Source: Actinomycetota bacterium
GTDB lineage: Bacteria; Actinomycetota; Thermoleophilia; Solirubrobacterales; Solirubrobacteraceae
Assembly: GCA_009699565.1 (NCBI GenBank)
Contig: WLNX01000006.1
Location: 1 to 20,588, forward strand
Length of the DNA: 20,588 nt
Reading direction: 5' to 3'
Of this stretch, positions 7,476-13,707 are shown one piece after another. The position numbers were made by a program, and so were the translations under genes. The notes beneath the pieces are model-generated. The model made no database searches. It worked only from the letters and a program-made list of their open reading frames with translations, and was not told where the DNA came from. Every line of letters starts with the position of its first letter. Position 1 is the first letter of the stretch.

Positions 7476-8945
7476 GTGACCCAGACTCCATTCGTACTCG
7501 TCTCAAACCGCGGCCCGGTCACGTTCGATGACGCCGGCGAGATCCACCGCGGCGGCGGCGGGCTGGTCACGGCGCTGACCGGCCTTGTTTCTCACCGAAA
7601 AGCCGTCTGGGTGGCAAGCGCGATGTCGGAGGGCGATGTCAAGCGCTCACTCGAAGAGGACGGACAAGCCTTCAGCGTCCGCTCGCCGCTTGGAGGCGAG
7701 TACGAAGTCCGGCTCGTCGCCAGCGAGCCGGAAGCCTTCGACCGCTTCTACAACATCTTCGCCAACCCGATGCTGTGGTTTATTCAGCACTACCTCTGGG
7801 ACATCTCCAACGCCCCCGACGTGCGCCAGTGGGAGATCGACGCGTTCGAAGAGGGCTACAAGGTCGTCAACGACGACCTTGCCGCTGCCGTCGTCGAAGA
7901 GATCGCCGGCAAGCCCGACCCGGTCGTAATGGTTCACGACTACCACCTCTACACGCTCCCGGCAACGGTCCGCAAGGCGCGCCCCGACGCCTTCCTCCAC
8001 CACTTCATCCACATCCCCTGGCCGCAGTCGGACGCTTGGCGCGTACTGCCAACAAAGATCCGTGACGAGCTCTACGAGGGACTGCTGGCCAACGACATCA
8101 TCGGCTTTCACACACAGGCATACCGGCGCAACTTCATCCAGTGCTGCCGCGACCTGCTTGATCTTGAGGTCGACTTCGAGCGCGGCATCGTTCACCACGA
8201 CGGGCGCGAGATCTGGATTCGCGCCTACCCGCTGCCGATCGATGCCGCTTCAACCGAGTCGGTCGGAAGCTCTCCGCGGACGCTCGATCTTGAGGCCGAG
8301 CTTGAGCGCCGCCGCCGCGAATTCCTGATCCTCCGCGTCGACCGCGCCGACCTCTCCAAGAACGTGCTGCGCGGCTTCACGGCCTTTGACCTCTTCCTCG
8401 ACCAGCACCCCGAGTTCCGCGAGCACGTTTCGTTCATCGCGCAACTGATGCCGTCGCGTTCCGACGTGCCGGAGTACGCCGAGTACCTCGAGAAGATCGA
8501 AGCGCTGGTCGCGGTCGTCAACCTGCGCCACGGCACCCCGGACTGGATGCCGATCCAGCTGAAGCTGCGCGACGACCTCGAGGAGGCGATGGCTTCCTAC
8601 CGCCAGTACGACGTGCTGCTGGTAAACGCGATGTTCGACGGAATGAACCTCGTCGCCAAGGAAGGTCCGCTCGTCAATCAGCGCGACGGCGTCTCAATCC
8701 TCTCCGAGAACACCGGCGCCCACGAGGAGCTCGGCGAATTCGCTCTGAGCGTCAACCCGTTCAACATTCAGGAGCTTGCCGACGCGATCCACACGGCGCT
8801 GACGATGGCCCCGGAAGAGCGCAAGAGGCGGATTACCGGCCTCAAAGAGATCGTCACCGAACGCAACCCAGGCGACTGGGTCGACGACCAGCTGGCCGAC
8901 ATCCGTTCGAAGGCCGAAGCCAACGGCGCCGCCGGCAGCTCCTAG
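7476..8945 (+). CDS. otsA: GT20 alpha,alpha-trehalose-6-phosphate synthase
   Basis: A 489-residue retaining glycosyltransferase predicted to join UDP- or ADP-glucose to glucose 6-phosphate in the cytosol. Residues matching the E. coli OtsA active site are visible in order: R12 (SNRGP), the glycine loop 26-29, W45, Y92 and W101, D155 (VHDYHL), H179 (HIPWP), R290 and K295 (VDRADLSK), R328 (MPSR), DGMNLVAKE from 388, and E411 (LSENTGA). The consensus RLDYSK is RADLSK here, but the catalytic Arg and Lys are kept. Related synthases such as glucosylglycerol-phosphate synthase share this fold, so the acceptor is not fully certain. No phosphatase (otsB) gene is in the window. The GTG start is supported by the -10 box 6 nt upstream and by the conserved N-terminal FVLVSNRGP. 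It follows the histidine kinase by 51 nt and has its own promoter. Confidence 0.87.
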   Translation: MTQTPFVLVSNRGPVTFDDAGEIHRGGGGLVTALTGLVSHRKAVWVASAMSEGDVKRSLEEDGQAFSVRSPLGGEYEVRLVASEPEAFDRFYNIFANPMLWFIQHYLWDISNAPDVRQWEIDAFEEGYKVVNDDLAAAVVEEIAGKPDPVVMVHDYHLYTLPATVRKARPDAFLHHFIHIPWPQSDAWRVLPTKIRDELYEGLLANDIIGFHTQAYRRNFIQCCRDLLDLEVDFERGIVHHDGREIWIRAYPLPIDAASTESVGSSPRTLDLEAELERRRREFLILRVDRADLSKNVLRGFTAFDLFLDQHPEFREHVSFIAQLMPSRSDVPEYAEYLEKIEALVAVVNLRHGTPDWMPIQLKLRDDLEEAMASYRQYDVLLVNAMFDGMNLVAKEGPLVNQRDGVSILSENTGAHEELGEFALSVNPFNIQELADAIHTALTMAPEERKRRITGLKEIVTERNPGDWVDDQLADIRSKAEANGAAGSS

Positions 8946-8957
8946 CAGCCGAGCGAT

Positions 8958-9365
8958 CTAAGGCCAGCCGAACTCGTCGGCCGGAGTGTTCTTCGGCGCC
9001 GGCGTTGCAGGCTGTTCCGCGGTTACCGGAGCCGATCCCGCTTGGACCGGAGCAGCGGTCACGGCTGGCTTGCCCTGCCGCGGCCGGCGCTTGGCGACGA
9101 GCCTGGCGCTGGACGGCCGCGAGCCGCGGCGGCGGCGCCGACGTCCGATTGCCTCCCGGACGCCAAACCGGCGCGGCGACTGCCTCGGCGCAGGCTCGGG
9201 CGCGTCCGCTGCGACTACCGGCCGGGGAGACGGATCGGGGACGGGGGGAGGATCGCGGGTGAGCCTTGGAACGACGAAGACGACGGCCGTCAATCCCGCC
9301 ACGGCGGCAAGTTTGAGCGACGTACGCATCGCTGGTGCCGGTCGGCGAGCGGTCATAACCCCCAT
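8958..9365 (-). CDS. Small membrane-anchored Pro/Ala/Arg-rich protein, unknown function
   Basis: About 135 residues and matching no family I know. A short basic N-terminus is followed by one hydrophobic segment (about residues 16-33). A proline-rich linker comes next, then an Arg-rich patch around 70-105, a Pro/Ala-rich stretch and the C-terminal motif PADEFGWP. This layout fits a single-pass protein with a disordered outer part. Three in-frame ATGs are possible (9365, 9356 and 9329); the last still precedes the hydrophobic segment. It converges on the GT20 gene with a 12-nt gap and diverges from rpsF. An ORF in GC-rich DNA could be spurious, but the ordered hydrophobic segment and clean fit between neighbours argue for a real gene. 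No clear -10 box was found for it. Confidence 0.55.
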   Translation of the reverse strand: MGVMTARRPAPAMRTSLKLAAVAGLTAVVFVVPRLTRDPPPVPDPSPRPVVAADAPEPAPRQSPRRFGVREAIGRRRRRRGSRPSSARLVAKRRPRQGKPAVTAAPVQAGSAPVTAEQPATPAPKNTPADEFGWP

Positions 9366-9396
9366 AGCTGCGGGGCACAGCTGACTCGCCCCCTGC

Positions 9397-9402
9397 TATC
9401 GT
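9397..9402 (+). promoter_or_regulatory. Extended -10 box of rpsF
   Basis: TATCGT preceded by TGC ends 10 nt before the ATG at 9413. There is no Shine-Dalgarno in the gap. This suggests a leaderless or nearly leaderless rpsF mRNA. Confidence 0.5.
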
Positions 9403-9412
9403 CGCGCCTCGA

Positions 9413-9925
9413 ATGGTGGCCCCTGCCCCTACTTACGATCTGATGTTGATGCTCGACCCCAAGGCCGAGGATGCGACGCGTACGAAAATCCGCGGCGACG
9501 TCAAGGCAATGATCGAAGAGGGCGGGTCGATCATCGGTGATCACGACTACGGCAATCGCAAGATGGCCTTCGAGATCAACCACGGCAGCGAAGCCGACTA
9601 CGACCTGATTCAGTTCCACGGACCGAACAGCGTGCTTGAGCAGCTTCAGCGGACCCTTCGGATTACCGACGGCGTGGTTCGCTTCCGCATCATCAAGCTG
9701 CGCAACGGCGTCGGTGACCCGCCCGATCTACGCCAAGCACCCGCTCCCGTCAGCGAGGCACCGGCCGAAGTTGTCGCAGCCGAAGAAGTGGTCGTGGCTG
9801 ACGAAGTCGTCGCCGAAGTTGAAGCCGTCGAGGAAGCGGTCGCTGAAGAGGCGGTCGTTGAAGCAGTCGTTGAAGCCGAAGTTGAAGCGGAAGCCGCCGA
9901 GAGCGCTCCGCCCGCGGCTGAATAG
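9413..9925 (+). CDS. rpsF: 30S ribosomal protein S6 with a long acidic C-terminal extension
   Basis: Residues 5-100 form a normal S6 ferredoxin-like domain: YDLMLMLDP, the DHDYGNRKMAFEI strand, the YDLIQFHG strand and LRITDGVVRFRIIKL. S6 binds S18 and 16S rRNA in the 30S platform. The protein continues to 170 residues, while many bacterial S6 proteins are about 95-135. The extra 60 or so residues are almost only Glu, Val and Ala (about 115-169), encoded by degenerate repeats such as the 14-base unit at 9812-9825 that recurs at 9875-9888. The reading frame through the repeat is intact. A GTG directly after the ATG is an alternative start. In this window S6 is separated from S18 by ssb, which has its own promoter. 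Confidence 0.93.
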   Translation: MVAPAPTYDLMLMLDPKAEDATRTKIRGDVKAMIEEGGSIIGDHDYGNRKMAFEINHGSEADYDLIQFHGPNSVLEQLQRTLRITDGVVRFRIIKLRNGVGDPPDLRQAPAPVSEAPAEVVAAEEVVVADEVVAEVEAVEEAVAEEAVVEAVVEAEVEAEAAESAPPAAE

Positions 9926-9968
9926 CGCTGTCAGATTTACGAATCGCAACGCGACGTTAAGACAAGTG

Positions 9969-9979
9969 CGCAAATTGCG
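9969..9979. repeat. Short inverted repeat in the rpsF-ssb gap
   Basis: CGCAA-A-TTGCG is a perfect odd palindrome upstream of the ssb promoter; TCGC-AAC-GCGA at 9944-9954 is a second, shorter one. Either could be an operator or part of a weak rpsF 3' hairpin. Neither has a T-tract. The remaining bases of this 154-nt gap show nothing else recognisable. Confidence 0.25.
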
Positions 9980-10011
9980 ACTTGATCGCTGATCTGCGCC
10001 GAGAAGCTCTT

Positions 10012-10017
10012 TAGACT
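10012..10017 (+). promoter_or_regulatory. Promoter -10 box of ssb
   Basis: TAGACT, with a partial -35 match CTGATC 17 nt upstream (9989-9994). It predicts a leader of about 55 nt for ssb, unlike the leaderless genes around it. The same hexamer precedes purA. Confidence 0.45.
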
Positions 10018-10065
10018 CGCGGCGAGACCGCAAGATTTTGAAACGGGCGAATACCCCGCCCAGTG

Positions 10066-10071
10066 AAAGGA
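10066..10071 (+). promoter_or_regulatory. Shine-Dalgarno of ssb, sets the start
   Basis: AAAGGA lies 8 nt before the ATG at 10080 and is the clearest ribosome-binding site in the window. It decides the start against an in-frame upstream ATG at 10038. Confidence 0.6.
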
Positions 10072-10079
10072 CCACGAAT

Positions 10080-10550
10080 ATGGCCGCCTCAAACATCAAC
10101 CGCGTAATCATCACCGGCAATCTGACTTCCGACCCCGAGCTGCGGGCGCTTCCGAGCGGCAGCTCGCTCTGCAAGCTTCGAGTCGCCTGTAACACCCGCC
10201 GCAAGGACGGAGCGTCAGGCGAGTGGGTCGACAAGCCGAACTACTTCGACGTAACCGTCTGGGGAGCCCAGGGCGAAAATTGCGCCAAATATCTGGCCAA
10301 GGGCCGCGGAGTTGCCGTGGACGGTCGCCTCGAGTGGCGCGAATGGGAGACGCCGGAAGGCAACAAGCGCCAGGCCGTCGACATCATCGCCGACAGCGTC
10401 CAGTTCCTCAGCAGTCCTCGTGACGAGGGTGGCTCGGGCCAGGGCGGCTTCACGCCGAGCGCCGACGTTCCAACCGACACCAGCGATTTCGCAGCCGCAC
10501 CAACCGGTTCACCGGCTTCGGCACCGTCCGAAGACGACATTCCGTTCTAG
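10080..10550 (+). CDS. ssb: Single-stranded DNA-binding protein
   Basis: 156 residues. The OB fold spans about 1-108 with the typical INRVIITGNLTSDPELR opening, YFDVTVWG, AKYLAKGRGVAVDGRL and the WEWET-like RLEWREWETPEG strand. A Gly/Ser/Pro-rich linker follows and the protein ends in DDIPF, the conserved acidic tip through which SSB recruits replication and repair proteins. It coats single strands at the fork, which fits with dnaB and its loader nearby. The ATG at 10080 has a good Shine-Dalgarno; the longer frame from 10038 would add 14 unconserved residues. It has its own promoter and sits between rpsF and rpsR, the common actinobacterial order. Confidence 0.95.
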   Translation: MAASNINRVIITGNLTSDPELRALPSGSSLCKLRVACNTRRKDGASGEWVDKPNYFDVTVWGAQGENCAKYLAKGRGVAVDGRLEWREWETPEGNKRQAVDIIADSVQFLSSPRDEGGSGQGGFTPSADVPTDTSDFAAAPTGSPASAPSEDDIPF

Positions 10551-10582
10551 GCGCCTGACGCAGACATACGGCGCCAAGGCGC

Positions 10583-10588
10583 TACTCT
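10583..10588 (+). promoter_or_regulatory. Possible -10 box for rpsR-rplI
   Basis: TACTCT lies 101 nt before the rpsR GTG, with no clear -35. If used, it would give a leader of about 95 nt containing the hairpin at 10637-10656. Read-through from ssb is the alternative. Confidence 0.3.
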
Positions 10589-10636
10589 CTGCGCGCAGCA
10601 GCGTTTTTTACGTCGCTGTGCGAAACTTTGATCCAG

Positions 10637-10656
10637 CGCGCGCCTCTCGGCGCGCG
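10637..10656 (+). promoter_or_regulatory. Strong GC hairpin in the rpsR leader (attenuator or terminator candidate)
   Basis: An 8-bp perfect stem CGCGCGCC / GGCGCGCG closes a TCTC tetraloop and is followed by only three T residues. The outer bases can extend it by a G-U and an A-U pair. It ends 33 nt before the rpsR start. It may weaken transcription out of ssb or act as a leader element for ribosomal-protein feedback. The short T-run makes a full intrinsic terminator unlikely. Confidence 0.45.
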
Positions 10657-10689
10657 TTTCCACGAAGAACGAGAGTCTGAGAGCACGAA

Positions 10690-11016
10690 GTGGCCAAGAA
10701 GAAAGAAACAAATTCAGCACGCCGCAAGGACAAGAAGGCCGGCCCCGGTACGGGTCGCCGCAAGTCCTGCGCATGCTGCAAGGACAAGATCGTCCACATT
10801 GACTACAAGGACGTCCCGCTGCTGCGCCGATTCACGTCTGAGCGCGGAAAGATTCGTTCACGCGGGATGACCGGCCTCTGCCGGCGCCACCAGACTCAGC
10901 TCGCGGAGGCGGTTAAGCGCTCGCGCGAACTGGCACTGGTTCCCTACGCAGCCGAACCGGCAAACGAGGGCACCCGCCCGCGCCGCGGCCGTGACCGTGA
11001 CCGGGACCGCGACTAA
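10690..11016 (+). CDS. rpsR: 30S ribosomal protein S18, zinc-site (C+) type
   Basis: 108 residues starting at GTG 10690. The core IDYKDVPLLRRF, SERGKIRSRGMTG and CRRHQ is typical S18, which pairs with S6 on the 30S platform. It carries the four-ligand zinc set: CxxC at C27/C30 and CxxH in LCRRH. C29, inside the CACC motif, is an additional non-ligand-position cysteine. Many actinobacteria have both C+ and C- S18 paralogues, but this window shows only one. The protein ends with an unusual Arg/Asp repeat (RDRDRDRD) beyond the normal end. Translation of rplI starts within the stop codon (TAATG), so the two are coupled. Confidence 0.95.
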   Translation: MAKKKETNSARRKDKKAGPGTGRRKSCACCKDKIVHIDYKDVPLLRRFTSERGKIRSRGMTGLCRRHQTQLAEAVKRSRELALVPYAAEPANEGTRPRRGRDRDRDRD

Positions 11017-11465
11017 TGCCCCAAGCGATCCTGCTTGAAGACGTCGCCAACCTCGGCGGCAAGGGAGCCGTTGTAAACGTCTCCAAGGGCTACATGCGCA
11101 ACTTCCTGCTCCCGCGCAAGCTCGCGCAGCCGGCTACACCCTCGCTGATTGCAGCGGCGGAGATGGCCGGACAGGCGGCGCAGGCCGAGCAGGTCCAGTC
11201 GCTTGAAGAGGCTCAGCAGCTCGCCGAACTGCTCGGCAAGACAACGCTGACGATTACTGCCCAGGCCGGAGAAGACGGACGGCTCTTCGGTTCGGTCACG
11301 ACCCAAGACATCGCCGACGCAATTCTCGAGGCACGTGCCGTGACCATCGACAAGCGCAAGATCCGCCTTGAAGAGCCGATCAAGCAGACCGGCAGCCACA
11401 CCGTTGAGCTCGAACTCGACGGCGGCGTGAAGGCAACGGTCAAGACGATCGTCGCCGAGCAGTAA
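11016..11465 (+). CDS. rplI: 50S ribosomal protein L9
   Basis: 149 residues, the usual bacterial L9 length. The N-terminal rRNA-binding domain has ILLEDVANLGGKG, VVNVSKGYMRNFLLPRKLA, the diagnostic L9 signature. A long central helix (about 42-75) connects to the C-terminal domain, with GRLFGSVTTQDIADAI and a final strand VKATVKTIVA. It overlaps the rpsR stop by one base (TAATG). Confidence 0.96.
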   Translation: MPQAILLEDVANLGGKGAVVNVSKGYMRNFLLPRKLAQPATPSLIAAAEMAGQAAQAEQVQSLEEAQQLAELLGKTTLTITAQAGEDGRLFGSVTTQDIADAILEARAVTIDKRKIRLEEPIKQTGSHTVELELDGGVKATVKTIVAEQ

Positions 11466-11500
11466 CAGCGACTCGCACGAACCCCCGCAAGACGCAACAA

Positions 11501-11521
11501 CTTGTCGCCAAATGCGGCAAG
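11501..11521. repeat. Hairpin between rplI and dnaB
   Basis: CTTGTCGC and GCGGCAAG form an 8-bp stem with one G-U pair around a 5-nt loop (CAAAT). No T-tract follows, so it is at most a Rho-dependent or weak terminator for rpsR-rplI. A perfect 10-bp palindrome GCGTGCACGC follows at 11525-11534, close to where the dnaB -35 would lie. The rest of the 100-nt gap holds only the dnaB -10 box. Confidence 0.35.
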
Positions 11522-11550
11522 AACGCGTGCACGCCACCCGGACTCGTTGG

Positions 11551-11556
11551 TAGCTT
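11551..11556 (+). promoter_or_regulatory. -10 box of dnaB, near-leaderless
   Basis: TAGCTT ends 9 nt before the ATG at 11566. No Shine-Dalgarno precedes the start. Confidence 0.5.
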
Positions 11557-11565
11557 CGAACGGTA

Positions 11566-12957
11566 ATGGCAATCGCCGCCCAGCCCCACGGATCGCCGAC
11601 CGATCCACAGTCCACACTGCCTCCGCACTCGATCGAGTCGGAGCAGGCAATCCTCGGCGCGATCATGCTCTCCGAGAAGGCCCATTACACGTATGTAGTC
11701 GAGGAGGAGCTGAAGGCGCAGGACTTCTACCGCGCCCGCCATCGCGTGATCTTCGAGGCCCTCCTTGGTCTGTTCGACCGCGCCAGCGAGATCGACGTTC
11801 TGACGGTCACCGAGGAGCTCAAATCGCTCGGCAAGCTTGAGGACGCAGGCGGCGAAGAGGAGATCCAGTCGCTCGTCACCGCCGTCCCTGCCGTCGGCAA
11901 CCTCCGCCGCTACGCCGAGATTGTCCGCGAGACGGCCCACCTGCGCCGGCTGCTCGACACCTCGTACAAGATCCAGTCCAGCGTCTACGGCCGCGACGGC
12001 GACCCGCAGCAGATCGTCGACGAGGCTGAGCGCTCAATCCTCGAGATCCGGATGGGCGACGGCGGGCAGGACTTCAAGCCGGTTGGCGACGTGCTCCACC
12101 ACGAGCTGCAGCGCTGGGACGAGCTTGCCAAGCGGGGGGAGTCGGTAACGGGAATCCCCTCAGGCTTTGCCGACCTGGATGAGGTGACCGGAGGCTTCCA
12201 GCCCGGAAACCTGATCATCCTCGCTGCGCGTCCTTCGATGGGCAAGTCGGCACTGGTCACCAACATCGCCGAGAACGTTGCCCTCGACAAGAAGAACCCG
12301 CGCGCCGTCGCACTCTTCTCGCTCGAGATGTCCGAGGGCGAGCTGGCACAGCGCTTCATCGCTTCGAAAGCCGGAATCAAGGGCGAAGATCTGCGCAAGG
12401 GCAAGGTCCGGGACGAGAAGTGGAAGCGGGTGCTCGAGGCCGCCCAGAACTACGAGCGCTCAAAGCTCTTCGTTGACGACTCGTCCGACATCGGCCTGCT
12501 CGACATTCGCGCCAAGGCCCGCAGGCTTCACCAGAGCCTCCACGACGAAGGCGGCCTCGGCCTGATCATCATCGACTACCTGCAGCTGATGCGGGCCGAC
12601 ACACGCTACGACAGCCGCGTACAACAGGTCGGCGAGATGAGCCGCGGGCTAAAGATCCTCGCGCGCGAGCTCAAGGTGCCGGTAATCGCTCTCTCGCAGC
12701 TCTCCCGCGGCGTCGAGTCGCGCACAGACAAGAAGCCGATGCTCTCCGACCTGCGCGAATCGGGTCAGATCGAGCAGGACGCCGACCTCGTGATGTTCAT
12801 CTACCGCGACGAGTACTACAACCACGAGGAATCGGAGGATCCCGGCGTCAGCGAGATCATCATCGCCAAGCACCGCAACGGCGCGCTGGGCAACGTCCGC
12901 CTCACCTTCCAGCACGAGTACCCACGCTTCCGCAACATCGCGATGGAAGCGGCATGA
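11566..12957 (+). CDS. dnaB: Replicative DNA helicase DnaB
   Basis: 463 residues, intact and without an intein. The N-terminal helical domain (about 18-120) includes the SIESEQAILGAIM opening, typical for primase-interacting DnaB. A linker leads to the RecA-type motor: Walker A ARPSMGKSAL with GKS at 226-228, FSLEMSEGELAQRF, Walker B LIIIDYLQLM with D337, LSQLSRGVESR and DLRESGQIEQDAD. It is the hexameric helicase that unwinds the fork in the 5'-3' direction. Its stop overlaps the loader gene by 4 nt (ATGA), so helicase and loader are made together. Confidence 0.97.
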   Translation: MAIAAQPHGSPTDPQSTLPPHSIESEQAILGAIMLSEKAHYTYVVEEELKAQDFYRARHRVIFEALLGLFDRASEIDVLTVTEELKSLGKLEDAGGEEEIQSLVTAVPAVGNLRRYAEIVRETAHLRRLLDTSYKIQSSVYGRDGDPQQIVDEAERSILEIRMGDGGQDFKPVGDVLHHELQRWDELAKRGESVTGIPSGFADLDEVTGGFQPGNLIILAARPSMGKSALVTNIAENVALDKKNPRAVALFSLEMSEGELAQRFIASKAGIKGEDLRKGKVRDEKWKRVLEAAQNYERSKLFVDDSSDIGLLDIRAKARRLHQSLHDEGGLGLIIIDYLQLMRADTRYDSRVQQVGEMSRGLKILARELKVPVIALSQLSRGVESRTDKKPMLSDLRESGQIEQDADLVMFIYRDEYYNHEESEDPGVSEIIIAKHRNGALGNVRLTFQHEYPRFRNIAMEAA

Positions 12958-13685
12958 GCGGCTTCGCCTGCAAGGACTGCGAGGACAGCGGCTGGGTGGA
13001 CACGCCCGACGGGTCGGCAGTCGTCGCCTGCCACTGCCGCGCCCAGCTCGTCGCAGGGCGCCGCTCGCGTTCCCTCTCCGGGGTGATCCCGCGCCGCTAC
13101 CAGGGAACCTCGTTTGATCGCCCGCCGGTGAGCTCAATGCCCGCCGCACAGGTGGAACTGGTCAGGACTTATGTCCGTGACCTCGACAAGCGGCTGGAAG
13201 AGGGCCGCGGGCTGTGGTTCTTTGGCGGCGTAGGCACTGGCAAGACAACGCTTGCGATGCTGGTCTCTCAGGCAGCAATCGAAGCCCGGCGCAGCGTTGC
13301 GATCTATTCGCTCCCACGCCTGTTGGCCGAGATCCGCGGAACTTTCGAGGACGACGGCGAAGGCAGTTACGTCGATCTGCTCGACCGGCTCGCTGAGATC
13401 GACCTCCTGCAGATAGACGACCTTGGCGCCGAGAAGACCAGCGCCTGGGTCCTTGAGCAGCTCTACTCGATCATCAACTCTCGCTACGAGGAGCAGCGGT
13501 CGGTCATCGTTACGACCAATCTGGAGCGGGACGCGCTCTCGGAACAGATCGGCGAGCGGACCGTCTCAAGGCTTGAAGAGATGTGCGAGCTCTGCCCCCT
13601 GTTTGGAACCGATCAGCGCCGCTTCGAGGCCGTCGACATGCGCGATAAGGACCAGCCTCCCGCTCCCGACCTGCGTCTGGCCTAA
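12954..13685 (+). CDS. DnaC/DnaI-type AAA+ helicase loader with N-terminal zinc ribbon
   Basis: 243 residues. A small Cys-rich N-terminus (C6, C9, C26, C28, with H27 between) resembles the zinc-binding domain of DnaI-type loaders. The AAA+ domain has Walker A GGVGTGKTT (91-99), Walker B LLQIDDLGAEK with D155-D156, sensor-1 VIVTTNL with N189, and the arginine finger region ERTVSRLEEM (R202/R206). Overlap with the dnaB stop (ATGA) and the family both indicate loading of DnaB onto origin DNA. Many actinobacteria are thought to rely on DciA and lack a DnaC-type loader, which makes this operon notable. IstB-like transposase helpers share the ATPase domain, but no transposase is nearby and the zinc ribbon fits a loader better. 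Confidence 0.87.
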   Translation: MSGFACKDCEDSGWVDTPDGSAVVACHCRAQLVAGRRSRSLSGVIPRRYQGTSFDRPPVSSMPAAQVELVRTYVRDLDKRLEEGRGLWFFGGVGTGKTTLAMLVSQAAIEARRSVAIYSLPRLLAEIRGTFEDDGEGSYVDLLDRLAEIDLLQIDDLGAEKTSAWVLEQLYSIINSRYEEQRSVIVTTNLERDALSEQIGERTVSRLEEMCELCPLFGTDQRRFEAVDMRDKDQPPAPDLRLA

Positions 13686-13692
13686 AGGCCCG

Positions 13693-13698
13693 TAGACT
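13693..13698 (+). promoter_or_regulatory. -10 box of purA, near-leaderless
   Basis: TAGACT ends 9 nt before the ATG at 13708 and begins 7 nt after the loader stop. No Shine-Dalgarno is present. Confidence 0.5.
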
Positions 13699-13707
13699 CC
13701 CACGCTG

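Noticed and set aside
9770..9910. Direct repeats in rpsF as a possible CRISPR-like or tandem-repeat locus
   Set aside because: The repeats are degenerate, codon-phased and lie within an open frame; there are no spacers of regular length.
10674..10685. CTGAGA, the TPP-riboswitch hallmark, before rpsR
   Set aside because: No other thi-box element is nearby, and the downstream gene is ribosomal. thiL itself has no room for a riboswitch.
11556..11570. Possible SOS (LexA) box at TCGAAC before dnaB
   Set aside because: Only the left half-site fits; the right half GTTCGA is absent.
11566..12957. Intein in dnaB
   Set aside because: dnaB is a common intein host, but this gene has normal length with uninterrupted Walker motifs.
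12954..13685. IstB-type transposition helper
   Set aside because: There is no IstA transposase or terminal repeat, and the gene is coupled to dnaB and carries a zinc ribbon like DnaI loaders.
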